The notes below the pieces were generated by a model that was given only the letters and a program-made list of their open reading frames with translations, did no database searches and was not told the origin of the DNA. 5,160 nucleotides of DNA. It comes from Clostridia bacterium (GTDB lineage Bacteria > Bacillota > Clostridia > Saccharofermentanales > UBA5734). Shown in pieces: positions 1-5,160 of the stretch. Both the position numbers and the translations under genes were made by a program. Each line of letters opens with the position of its first letter. The first letter of the stretch is position 1. Location: positions 1-5,160 of the forward strand of contig JAGPFK010000137.1 of NCBI GenBank assembly GCA_018056585.1, read 5' to 3'.

Positions 1-69
1 AGCCTCCTCGGCCGGGCGATCAACACCGCCGATCAAATGAGGCAAACGGCACAGGAAATCCGGCGATAA
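1..69 (+). CDS. 3' end of an upstream gene (partial, product not identified)
   Basis: Frame 1 is open from the window edge to a TAA at 67-69 and encodes a 22-residue tail that begins SLLGRAINTADQ and ends TAQEIRR. The composition looks protein-like (alternating hydrophobic and polar residues, basic end), and the frame closes 30 bases before the flgM ATG, as expected of an operon neighbour. In Bacillus-type clusters the gene before flgM is often yvyF, a small zinc-finger-like flagellar operon protein. The tail would fit that position, but no diagnostic motif lies inside the window, so this is inference from position only. Confidence 0.45.
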   Translation, partial: SLLGRAINTADQMRQTAQEIRR

Positions 70-89
70 AATTCGCCGAACGAGTATCG

Positions 90-95
90 GGTGAT
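90..95 (+). promoter_or_regulatory. Ribosome binding site that decides the flgM start
   Basis: GGTGAT matches the 3' half of the extended Shine-Dalgarno sequence GGAGGTGATC and sits 4 bases before the ATG at 100. The alternative GTG start at 91 lies within this site and has only a weak purine stretch (CGAG) upstream. This favours the ATG at 100. Confidence 0.5.
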
Positions 96-99
96 TATT

Positions 100-387
100 A
101 TGAGGATTAATCCCAATTTAGCGGCAGCCGCCATTGCGCGATACGAAAAAGCTTATCGGCAGCAAAAGGCATCACAATCTGCCTATCAACCAGAAGACAA
201 AATAGAAATTTCTGAGCGGGCCCGGATCTATACCACCTTGCTCTCAGAATTCGATCATATAGACAATTGCTCTGAAGCTAAAATTCAATCTGTTTGTGAG
301 CGTCTGGCGAATGGAACTTATTCGATCGATGCCGATCGCCTCGCGGCCAGGATGATTGAAGAAGTGAAAAAGGGCTCATCGTGTTGA
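100..387 (+). CDS. flgM: FlgM, anti-sigma factor for the flagellar sigma factor
   Basis: FlgM binds and inhibits the flagellar sigma factor (sigma-28/sigma-D) in the cytoplasm, so that filament genes wait for hook completion. The protein is 95 residues, usual for the family. It opens MRINPN, a common FlgM start. A polar, poorly ordered N-terminal half (about 15-34) is followed by the linking motif DKIEIS (33-38), and then by the sigma-binding helical C-terminal half. There the signature reads KIQSVCERLANGTYSIDADR (61-80), followed by a helix with AARMIEE. The frame is also open from a GTG at 91 (98 residues), but family starts and the ribosome binding site favour 100. It lies just upstream of flgN, the standard order in Bacillota. 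The call is firm; the start is fairly sure. Confidence 0.93.
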   Translation: MRINPNLAAAAIARYEKAYRQQKASQSAYQPEDKIEISERARIYTTLLSEFDHIDNCSEAKIQSVCERLANGTYSIDADRLAARMIEEVKKGSSC

Positions 388-390
388 AAT

Positions 391-394
391 GGAG
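391..394 (+). promoter_or_regulatory. Ribosome binding site that favours the internal flgN start
   Basis: GGAG lies 7 bases before the ATG at 402. An alternative GTG start at 381 has AAGGG at 370-374, 6 bases upstream, so both are usable. The protein from 402 (MEQHID...) lines up better with the usual short lead before the first FlgN helix. Confidence 0.45.
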
Positions 395-401
395 AAAGAA
401 G

Positions 402-899
402 ATGGAACAGCATATTGATCGTCTGATTGATCTGATCGAACAGCAAAAATCGCAGTACGATGTCATGCTGACGTTGTCTGTGCAAAAAAAAGAAGCCATC
501 ATTAAAGGAGACGCGTCTGAGCTCGATGCGATTGTCGAGCAGCAAGCCAGTTTACTTGAAGAAATCATAGCCCTGGAACAAAAACGAAAAGCGGCGGCGA
601 TTTCCCTGGCGAATGCCTGCAAAATTTCTTTGGATGATTTTGCACTAACAGACTTGCCTTTTCTGACTCCGCAGCAAAAGGCACGAATCGAAGAGATTAT
701 GCCGGCTTTTCGCAAAACATTAGAAGAAATTGATAAAATCAATGAGGTGCTGACGAAACTCCTGCAAATCCATTTGGACTATGTTCAGCATGTGATCGAT
801 ATTCTGACAGAAACACAGTCTATGGATTCTTATGACATGAATGGGGAGTCAGAACAGCGCCGTGAACAAACAAAAAATTTGCTGAATTCCATTTTATGA
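402..899 (+). CDS. flgN: FlgN, export chaperone for hook-filament junction proteins
   Basis: FlgN (YvyG in Bacillus) is a cytoplasmic type III export chaperone that binds the C-terminal helices of FlgK and FlgL and delivers them to the flagellar export gate. The 165-residue product is almost wholly helical and rich in Glu, Gln and Lys. It carries the family pattern KKEAIIKGD (29-37), followed by heptad-like leucines and isoleucines to about residue 60. A last long helix around NEVLTKLLQIHLDYVQHVI is the region expected to hold the substrate. Sequence identity across this family is low, so the call rests on the KxEAL..GD-type motif, length, coiled-coil character and the position between flgM and flgK. 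A start at GTG 381 would add seven residues (MLKWRKK) and overlap flgM by 7 bases; from 402 the gap is 14 bases. Confidence 0.9.
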   Translation: MEQHIDRLIDLIEQQKSQYDVMLTLSVQKKEAIIKGDASELDAIVEQQASLLEEIIALEQKRKAAAISLANACKISLDDFALTDLPFLTPQQKARIEEIMPAFRKTLEEIDKINEVLTKLLQIHLDYVQHVIDILTETQSMDSYDMNGESEQRREQTKNLLNSIL

Positions 900-908
900 G
901 GCATTCGA

Positions 909-2408
909 ATGAGTAGTTTTTTTGGATTAAACATAGCCAGATCTGCTTTGACAATGGCGCAAAAAGGCCTGGATGTCACAGGGCACAACATTGCCAACGC
1001 GAATACGGTCGGCTATTCGCGGCAACGTCTGCTGACCAGTGCTGTTGAGCCACCTGTTTTAGGCAGCCGTTTTGCTGTTACAAGCGCAGCAACTGGTGGA
1101 GGCGTTAAAATCCTGACCGTTGATCAGATCAGGAACCCTTTTCTGGATGCACAATATCGTCAGGAATACAATTTGGCAAGTCAGTGGTCCACAAGGGCTG
1201 AACATCTGTCCTACATTGAAAGTCTTTTTGACGAACTTTCAGATACCGGCCTGACCAAAGCACTGTCACAGTTTGCAGACAGTTTGCAGGAATTATCCCG
1301 TGACCCCTCCAACATGGAATACAGAACCAATTTGCTTCAGCAATCACTCAAACTTGTCGAAACATTCCATCACTACAGCAAACAGCAAAGTGATAAGCTT
1401 TCTGAGCTGGATCAAACAGTCGTTACACTGACCTCTCAGGTCAATGATATCACAAGGTCTATCGCAGACCTGAATAAAACGATTGCACAGTATGAATTAG
1501 GTGGACAGCAAGCAAATGACCTTCGTGATCAACGAAACGTTCTGCTTGACCGTTTAGCCGGTTTGATTGATTACCGCTGCCAGGAAGATGAAATGGGACG
1601 GTTGAAAGTGACAATTGGTTATCAAACATTAATCGATCATGATCAGGTTCGCTCTTTAACCGCCGTTGCAGATCAGGAAAATCCGCTGATGGGGGCCACA
1701 GATTATTTACATCGGATTGTTTTTGAAGAGACTGGCGAAGAACCTCTTCTGTCTGGTGGTCAAATTAAGGCCATTCTTAATCTTCGGGACGGTTCTTCGA
1801 AAGACAACATAGGCATCCCTTACTTGTCGGCCCAGTTGGATACCTTGGCCGCTTCATTGGCCGCCAGCTTTAATGAGATTCATGCACAAGGATGGACCCT
1901 GCCGGATCCGGAGGCTGGTCTTCCTTCTTCGATCGGACGGCTGTTTTTTGCCCAGACTGTTGACGAGGAGGGGCAGCCTTTGCCCATCGGCGCCTGCAAC
2001 ATCCAGATTGATCCTGTTCTTATTGATCGAATCAGCCAGATTGCCGCTTCTTCCTTGCCTGTCACCTCCGAAGCAATGAGTGGAAACAATGAGAATATTT
2101 TGCAGCTGGTTCAGCTTTTTCATCGTCAGGATATCCCCGGTGTTGGCAGTTTCAACGGTTTCGTTCAGAGTTTAACGGTCACATTAGGCATTGAGGTGTC
2201 CCATGCGAAAACCAGAAGCGACAACCAGGCCGTTTTGGTTGACAGCCTTGAACAGCAGCGACAATCCGTATCAGGCGTGTCTTTAGATGAGGAAATGACA
2301 CAACTTATCCGGATGCAGCACAGTTACACGGCTGCCGCTCGTATGATCAACGCCATTGATGAATGCCTTGATATTTTAATCAACAAAACCGGCTTGGCTG
2401 GTCGATAA
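909..2408 (+). CDS. flgK: FlgK, hook-filament junction protein 1 (HAP1)
   Basis: FlgK is exported through the hollow flagellum and forms the first junction ring between hook and filament. The 499-residue length is typical. The N-terminal rod-hook family helix is clear: LNIARSALTMAQKGLDVTGH (7-26) followed by NIANANTVGYSRQR (27-40), with the ANTVGYSR signature at 31-38. A long helical region with heptads follows (roughly 130-215), then a variable middle. The C-terminal half of the D0 coiled coil is intact: SGVSLDEEMTQLIRMQHSY from residue 455, and then TAAARMINAIDECLDILIN, as in other FlgK proteins. The ATG at 909 has TGAGG (897-901) 7 bases upstream, overlapping the flgN stop codon, so translation is probably coupled to flgN. 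No truncation or frameshift is seen. Confidence 0.98.
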   Translation: MSSFFGLNIARSALTMAQKGLDVTGHNIANANTVGYSRQRLLTSAVEPPVLGSRFAVTSAATGGGVKILTVDQIRNPFLDAQYRQEYNLASQWSTRAEHLSYIESLFDELSDTGLTKALSQFADSLQELSRDPSNMEYRTNLLQQSLKLVETFHHYSKQQSDKLSELDQTVVTLTSQVNDITRSIADLNKTIAQYELGGQQANDLRDQRNVLLDRLAGLIDYRCQEDEMGRLKVTIGYQTLIDHDQVRSLTAVADQENPLMGATDYLHRIVFEETGEEPLLSGGQIKAILNLRDGSSKDNIGIPYLSAQLDTLAASLAASFNEIHAQGWTLPDPEAGLPSSIGRLFFAQTVDEEGQPLPIGACNIQIDPVLIDRISQIAASSLPVTSEAMSGNNENILQLVQLFHRQDIPGVGSFNGFVQSLTVTLGIEVSHAKTRSDNQAVLVDSLEQQRQSVSGVSLDEEMTQLIRMQHSYTAAARMINAIDECLDILINKTGLAGR

Positions 2409-2429
2409 AGAAAACGAGGTGTGTGAGCG

Positions 2430-3359
2430 ATGCGCATTACGAACAACATGCTGACTCAAAATTACCTGAATAATCTGGAGCGCACCGTAGAGCGGATGAG
2501 CCAATATCAATATCAAATGTCGACGGGAAAGCGAATCAGACGTGTATCAGATGATCCAATCGGATCGATCAGTTCTCTTTCGATCCGAACGAAGATTTCA
2601 CAGCTTAATCAGTATCAACGCAATATTGATGACGCAAAGGCCTGGCTCACACAAAGCGAAACAGCCATCACAGATCTTAATAATGTGATCAAAAACATGT
2701 ATGAAAAAACGGTTCAGGCCGCAAACGGCACCCAACATACCAGTGAAAAGCTCGCCATCGCCACAGAGTTGTCAGAACTGAGAGAACATATTGTACAATT
2801 GGCCAACAGCAACTATGGCAATCAGTATATTTTTGGCGGATATCAGACCGATTCACAGCCGATCACAGGCTCTGACCCTGTGCTTTATCAAGGAATGGAT
2901 CTGACAAACTTAACCCCCTCAGAAGCCGAATTCTTGAATCAACAAACCCGCATGATTGAAATTGGTCCTGGTCTTCTGACGTCTGTTTCAATTCCAGGCT
3001 CAAAACTATTAGGTACAGGCAGCGAGAACATCATTCAAATCACAGATGAGCTGATTGACATTTTACGCGCGGAAGGCTCCACCGATGAGATCAGCCCCTA
3101 CATTTTGAAATTACAAAAAAAGCAAGAAGATACACTAGCGATGCTCACAGAAATTGGTGGCCGGATCAACCGCCTGGATCTTGTCAATAATCGGACAGAC
3201 CAAGATCTGTTAAATTACGAAAGTGTCAAATCAAATATCGAAGATGTTGATATTGTTGAAGCCATCATGCATCTTGAAATGGAAAGAGCCGTTTATACGT
3301 CAGCCCTTTCCATCGGTTCTTCCATTATTTTGCCATCATTGGCTGATTTTCTTCGCTGA
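2430..3359 (+). CDS. flgL: FlgL, hook-filament junction protein 3 (HAP3)
   Basis: FlgL is a flagellin-like protein that forms the second junction ring, on which the filament grows. The 309-residue protein has the N-terminal flagellin fold: MRITNNMLTQNYLNNL at the start, MSTGKRIRRVSDDP (30-43), and a long helical stretch to about residue 120. YIFGGYQTDSQP marks the start of the variable outer domain, as in FlgL relatives. The flagellin C-terminal domain closes the protein: from residue 274, DIVEAIMHLEMERAVYTSAL, ending in ILPSLADFLR, close to the usual I.PSLLDFL of FlgL. This ending and the pairing with flgK separate it from a filament flagellin. GAGGTG (2416-2421) is 8 bases before the ATG, and the gap from flgK is 21 bases. 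Confidence 0.97.
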   Translation: MRITNNMLTQNYLNNLERTVERMSQYQYQMSTGKRIRRVSDDPIGSISSLSIRTKISQLNQYQRNIDDAKAWLTQSETAITDLNNVIKNMYEKTVQAANGTQHTSEKLAIATELSELREHIVQLANSNYGNQYIFGGYQTDSQPITGSDPVLYQGMDLTNLTPSEAEFLNQQTRMIEIGPGLLTSVSIPGSKLLGTGSENIIQITDELIDILRAEGSTDEISPYILKLQKKQEDTLAMLTEIGGRINRLDLVNNRTDQDLLNYESVKSNIEDVDIVEAIMHLEMERAVYTSALSIGSSIILPSLADFLR

Positions 3360-3361
3360 GT

Positions 3362-3385
3362 TAAGAACAAAAACAATAAGAACAA
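3362..3385 (+). repeat. Short direct repeat in the A-rich flgL-fliW spacer
   Basis: The 9-base word TAAGAACAA occurs at 3362-3370 and again at 3377-3385, a period of 15 bases, within a spacer that is strongly A-rich on the + strand. No hairpin or T-run is visible, so the spacer does not look like a terminator. It may be an unstructured leader for fliW translation. A chance repeat in low-complexity sequence is quite possible. Confidence 0.35.
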
Positions 3386-3412
3386 CATGAACAGACAAAA
3401 GGAGATTGGCAT

Positions 3413-3889
3413 ATGCGGATCCAAACGGCCGTCTTTGGCGAACTGGAAATTTGTCAGGACAGAATCATCTTTTTCAAAGAAGGTCTGCCTGGATTTGAAG
3501 AGCTAAAGCGTTTTGTCTTGATTATACTGGAACAAACGCGGCCTTTTCTTTGGCTGCAAGCCATTGATCGGGATGTAGCCATACCGGTGATCAGCCCATT
3601 TGAAATTTTCCCCCACTATGCACCGGTTATTAAAGATGATATATTTAATGAAATTGGTCTGCAAAAACAGGAGGATTTGCTGGTCCTCGTTGTGGTCGTC
3701 ATCCCGCCCGAAGTCAATTTGATGACGGCCAACATGGCTGCACCGATTCTGATTAATATTGCAAACAATCAAGGAAGGCAGGCATTGGCGGAAGACAGCA
3801 CGTATCAAATTCGCCAGCCCATATTTGAAGCTGTTTGTCAAAACTTGATCAAGGAGGAGCGGCATGCTGGTTCTGACGCGAAAGAATAA
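3413..3889 (+). CDS. fliW: FliW, flagellar assembly factor and CsrA antagonist
   Basis: FliW is a cytoplasmic beta-barrel-type protein that binds either flagellin or CsrA. When flagellin is exported, freed FliW sequesters CsrA and flagellin mRNA is translated. The 158-residue product shows the family landmarks in order: an early GELEI strand, FKEGLPGFEE (21-30; usual FxxGLPGFE), PFLWLQAID (44-52), IPVISPFEIFPHY (57-69), and MTANMAAPILINIANNQGRQ (104-123). A C-terminal segment with the QIRQPI motif follows. The ATG at 3413 has AAAAGGAG (3397-3404) 8 bases upstream. The last 26 bases overlap csrA in another frame, and the terminal residues KEERHAGSDAKE are probably shaped by that overlap. The tail runs a little past the usual end of the family core. 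In Bacillus a yviE-like gene often lies between flgL and fliW; none is here. Confidence 0.97.
   Translation: MRIQTAVFGELEICQDRIIFFKEGLPGFEELKRFVLIILEQTRPFLWLQAIDRDVAIPVISPFEIFPHYAPVIKDDIFNEIGLQKQEDLLVLVVVVIPPEVNLMTANMAAPILINIANNQGRQALAEDSTYQIRQPIFEAVCQNLIKEERHAGSDAKE
3851..3858 (+). promoter_or_regulatory. csrA ribosome binding site inside fliW, with two GGA motifs
   Basis: AAGGAGGA is a near-perfect Shine-Dalgarno sequence lying within the fliW reading frame, with AAGGAGG ending 6 bases before the csrA ATG at 3864. It holds two GGA triplets (3853-3855 and 3856-3858), the core recognised by CsrA, preceded by CAA as in the CsrA consensus ...ACARGGA. CsrA binding here would block its own translation. 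That is inference; the ribosome binding site itself is certain. Confidence 0.75.
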
Positions 3890-4106
3890 TGAGGCGATCC
3901 AGGTTGGCAATGACATTAAAATCGTTATTCTTGGTATCGAGAATGATCGTGTCAAAATCGGGATAGAGGCGCCCCAGGAAACAAAAATCATGCGGGCCGA
4001 ACTCATCCGGGAAATCCGTCAGATCAATCAAGAGGCGACACAGGCCGATCCATGCCGCTTAACGCTGGCCATCTCACAAAATAAATCAACGAAAGATAAG
4101 AAGTAG
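3864..4106 (+). CDS. csrA: CsrA, post-transcriptional RNA-binding regulator
   Basis: CsrA is a homodimer that binds GGA motifs near ribosome binding sites; in Bacillus its main target is the flagellin (hag) leader, and it is held in check by FliW. The 80-residue product has the canonical start MLVLTRK, NEAIQVG (9-15), and a core ending GIEAPQETKIMRAEL (33-47). The known RNA-contact residues L4, R6 and R44 are present. N55, which as I recall was implicated in FliW sensitivity in B. subtilis, is also kept. Residues after about 60 form a polar C-terminal tail ending NKSTKDKK, the extension typical of CsrA from FliW-containing bacteria and absent in E. coli. The gene starts inside fliW (26-base overlap), which implies coupled, balanced synthesis of the two partners. 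The flagellin gene that often follows is not in this window. Confidence 0.98.
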   Translation: MLVLTRKNNEAIQVGNDIKIVILGIENDRVKIGIEAPQETKIMRAELIREIRQINQEATQADPCRLTLAISQNKSTKDKK

Positions 4107-4140
4107 CAAGACCACATCCATTCCTTTTTTCTCATAAAAT

Positions 4141-4150
4141 ATGTTAACAT
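4141..4150. promoter_or_regulatory. Perfect 10-bp palindrome, possible operator
   Basis: ATGTTAACAT is a perfect dyad, and weaker symmetry extends it to about 4136-4155 (AAAAT on the left against GTGTT on the right, three of five outer pairs complementary). It lies just before the terminator and directly after a TAAAAT at 4135-4140 that resembles a -10 box but lacks a good -35 partner. AT-rich dyads of this size can be repressor sites, but chance occurrence is also plausible. No specific regulator can be named. Confidence 0.3.
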
Positions 4151-4152
4151 GT

Positions 4153-4178
4153 GTTTACCCTCCATTGCATGAGGGTTT
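4153..4178 (+). promoter_or_regulatory. Candidate sigma-B-type promoter for the protease gene
   Basis: GTTTAC (4153-4158), a 14-base spacer, and GGGTTT (4173-4178) resemble the sigma-B consensus GTTTAA-N12-15-GGGTAT, each box with one mismatch. Transcription would start near 4185 and give a leader of roughly 19 bases that keeps the ribosome binding site AAAGGGG (4191-4197). The match overlaps the terminator stem, so part of the G-rich box is explained by that hairpin. It is not known from the window whether the organism has sigma-B. Confidence 0.22.
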
Positions 4179-4181
4179 TTT
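4157..4181 (+). terminator. Likely intrinsic terminator after csrA
   Basis: ACCCTC (4157-4162) pairs perfectly with GAGGGT (4171-4176) around an 8-base loop. A run of six T follows at 4176-4181 (its first T also closes the stem), then ATT. The stem is short (6 bp) but GC-rich, and it sits 50 bases after the csrA stop, where the flagellar message would end. It is also only 22 bases before the protease ATG, so it would separate that gene from the operon or act as a partial, attenuating terminator. Confidence 0.7.
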
Positions 4182-4203
4182 ATTCTGATCAAAGGGGCGC
4201 ATC

Positions 4204-4971
4204 ATGGAAGAAAACCAAACACAAATCCATCTGCCCGAAGAGGAGGAGAAAGATTTTCCGCCAAAGCGGCGCCAAACGTGGCCAAAACGCCTGATTGCCC
4301 TGTTGGTTGCCTGTGCGCTTTTGTTTTTTTCTTTCGCTTATCTGATGCGTTTATCGGATTTACCGCCCATCGATCTTTTGATCACGTCACGGCAGCTCAC
4401 CAAAGATGAAACCATTCGCTCCTGGACAAAAGCCGTCGTTGGAATTACGGCTGACAGCCGAAGCGGAACCGGTTTTATTCTGGCTCCGGACAACATAATC
4501 GTCACCAATCGGCATATTCTTGAGGAATCCCGACAGCTCACCGTTCGGATGAGCAGGAATGAGTATGTGGTTTCTGAATGGTTTGATTGTCAGGATGAGG
4601 ATCTGGCTTTGATTCCGTTACCGGAAGAAACCAATTCAGAAGATTTGACCAGTCTGCCGCTTGAAACGGAGTTATCTCCCGAGCCGGGCGATAAACTGAC
4701 GCTTATTGGCAATCCACAAGGTTTATTCCGGGTTGCCTGTCCGGCTACCTTTGCTGGTTTTGTTTCAGATGAGAAAAAGCAAAGGGTTGCCGTCTATGGC
4801 GCCATTTATAAAGGAAACAGCGGCAGTCCTGTGATCAATGATCGGGGACATGTCATAGGGATTGTTTTTGCATCGGCGACCACGTCTGATCAGAAGAAGG
4901 ATGAAGTCATGGGTCTTTTGATTCCGGCTGAGGTGATCCGGCAGGCTGTAGAAATGAGAAAAGACAAGTGA
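4204..4971 (+). CDS. Membrane-anchored trypsin/HtrA-like serine protease without PDZ domain
   Basis: This is probably an extracytoplasmic serine peptidase of the chymotrypsin fold (S1/HtrA-related), tethered to the cell membrane. The 255-residue product starts with a short acidic, then basic cytoplasmic segment (KRRQTWPKR, 21-29). One membrane helix follows at about 30-48, rich in Leu, Phe and Ala, with no clear cleavage site, so it is likely a signal anchor with the catalytic domain outside. The catalytic triad is visible: H104 in VTNRHIL, D133 in DEDLALIPL, and S206 in GNSGSPV. SGTGFIL (87-93) and GNPQGL (169-174) are further family landmarks. The protein ends just after the domain, so the PDZ module of DegP/HtrA is absent. 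C129 and C179 could form a disulfide. AAAGGGG (4191-4197) is 6 bases before the ATG. The substrate is unknown, and no flagellar role is shown beyond proximity. Confidence 0.9.
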   Translation: MEENQTQIHLPEEEEKDFPPKRRQTWPKRLIALLVACALLFFSFAYLMRLSDLPPIDLLITSRQLTKDETIRSWTKAVVGITADSRSGTGFILAPDNIIVTNRHILEESRQLTVRMSRNEYVVSEWFDCQDEDLALIPLPEETNSEDLTSLPLETELSPEPGDKLTLIGNPQGLFRVACPATFAGFVSDEKKQRVAVYGAIYKGNSGSPVINDRGHVIGIVFASATTSDQKKDEVMGLLIPAEVIRQAVEMRKDK

Positions 4972-5056
4972 ACCAGGACAAAAGCATCGGCATCCAATAG
5001 ATACCCGGCGTAGACTTTGAAAAAGAAGCAGATGAACGATCATCCTGAAAGGTCAG

Positions 5057-5072
5057 AAAACCGGTTTGCCGG
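5057..5072 (-). terminator. Weak terminator-like hairpin for a convergent gene
   Basis: Read on the minus strand, CCGG-CAAA-CCGG is followed directly by TTTT (complement of 5057-5060). The stem is only 4 bp, though all GC. It lies about 31 bases after the stop of the possible convergent reading frame. This is too weak to call on its own. Confidence 0.2.
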
Positions 5073-5103
5073 ATGAAAGCGCGGTGTCTCATAGTCTGCT
5101 GAG

Positions 5104-5160
5104 TCAGACGAATTTAGAGAATGGTCTCGTGATCTGAGCTGTCATCACATTGGTCGCTTC
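5104..5160 (-). CDS. Possible 3' end of a convergent gene (partial, product not identified)
   Basis: On the minus strand a frame is open from the window edge to a TGA (complement of 5104-5106) and encodes 18 residues, EATNVMTAQITRPFSKFV. The peptide looks plausible as a C-terminus, and a weak terminator-like hairpin follows. A second minus frame and one + frame are also open over this short stretch, so length gives little support. It is offered only as a candidate for the gene beyond the right edge. Confidence 0.22.
   Translation of the reverse strand, partial: EATNVMTAQITRPFSKFV

Larger units (their letters stand above)
4972..5160. other. Region after the protease gene with no + strand gene seen
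   Basis: All + strand ATG-started frames here stop within about 15 codons and lack a good ribosome binding site. An inverted repeat GTCTG (5094-5098) / CAGAC (5105-5109) with a 6-base loop is present but has no T-run after it. No strong terminator for the protease gene is visible in this stretch. It is best read as a 3' flank, perhaps between convergent genes. Confidence 0.5.

Noticed and set aside
67..90. Sigma-D-like promoter (TAAA near 67 with GCCGAA near 75) before flgM
   Set aside because: The two boxes are only 4 bases apart instead of about 15, and the second does not complete GCCGATAT.
278..742. 154-codon minus-strand open frame opposite flgM and flgN
   Set aside because: It lies wholly opposite two well-supported genes. 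The product is rich in Ser, Cys and Phe with no recognisable motif, as expected of an antisense shadow.
1854..2123. Overlapping open frames on both strands within flgK
   Set aside because: They are explained by the codon composition of the flgK variable middle; flgK is continuous from start to stop in its own frame.
3387..3506. Small + strand frame starting ATG at 3387 (MNRQKEIG...) before and into fliW
   Set aside because: It has no ribosome binding site, runs out of frame through the strongly supported fliW start, and its composition is not protein-like.
3503..4006. 167-codon minus-strand open frame opposite fliW and csrA
   Set aside because: It runs antisense to two conserved genes whose frames are certain, and it shows no domain or good ribosome binding site.
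4112..4140. Vegetative promoter with the -10-like TAAAAT at 4135-4140
   Set aside because: No TTGACA-like box is found at 16-18 bases upstream (CCACAT is there), and the transcript would run straight into the terminator.
4907..5092. 61-codon minus-strand open frame at the end of the protease gene
   Set aside because: It overlaps the protease C-terminus, has no motif, and a stop lies shortly upstream of its ATG, so it is not part of a longer gene.

Overview
The window is a late flagellar operon of a motile, low-to-mid GC Bacillota bacterium, of Bacillus or clostridial type. Three things point there: the gene order flgM-flgN-flgK-flgL-fliW-csrA, strong AGGAGG-type ribosome binding sites, and the FliW/CsrA pair with a C-terminally extended CsrA. 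I cannot name the genus. All confidently called genes are on the + strand.

Layout: bases 1-69 are the 3' tail of an upstream + strand reading frame, possibly the yvyF-like flagellar operon gene. Then follow flgM (anti-sigma factor, best start 100), flgN (export chaperone, best start 402), flgK (hook-filament junction protein 1) and flgL (hook-filament junction protein 3). A 53-bp A-rich spacer leads to fliW, which overlaps csrA by 26 bases. The genes are tightly packed, with gaps of 9 to 53 bases or overlaps, so one polycistronic message is likely. After csrA comes a 97-bp spacer with a 10-bp palindrome and a likely intrinsic terminator. Next is a gene for a membrane-anchored trypsin/HtrA-like serine protease without a PDZ domain. 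The last 190 bases hold no convincing + strand gene; the end of a convergent minus-strand gene may enter at the right edge.

How the genes work together (family knowledge): FlgM holds the flagellar sigma factor inactive until the hook-basal body is complete. FlgN escorts FlgK and FlgL to the export apparatus, and they form the junction between hook and filament. FliW binds free flagellin or CsrA in a partner switch, which ties flagellin translation to filament assembly. The protease has no known part in this circuit. Its own start region, set apart by a terminator and a possible general-stress-type promoter, suggests separate expression.

I found no clearly undescribed system. The points most worth a second look are the csrA-protease intergenic region (terminator, palindrome and candidate promoter overlapping), the protease itself, and possible CsrA self-control at the csrA ribosome binding site.
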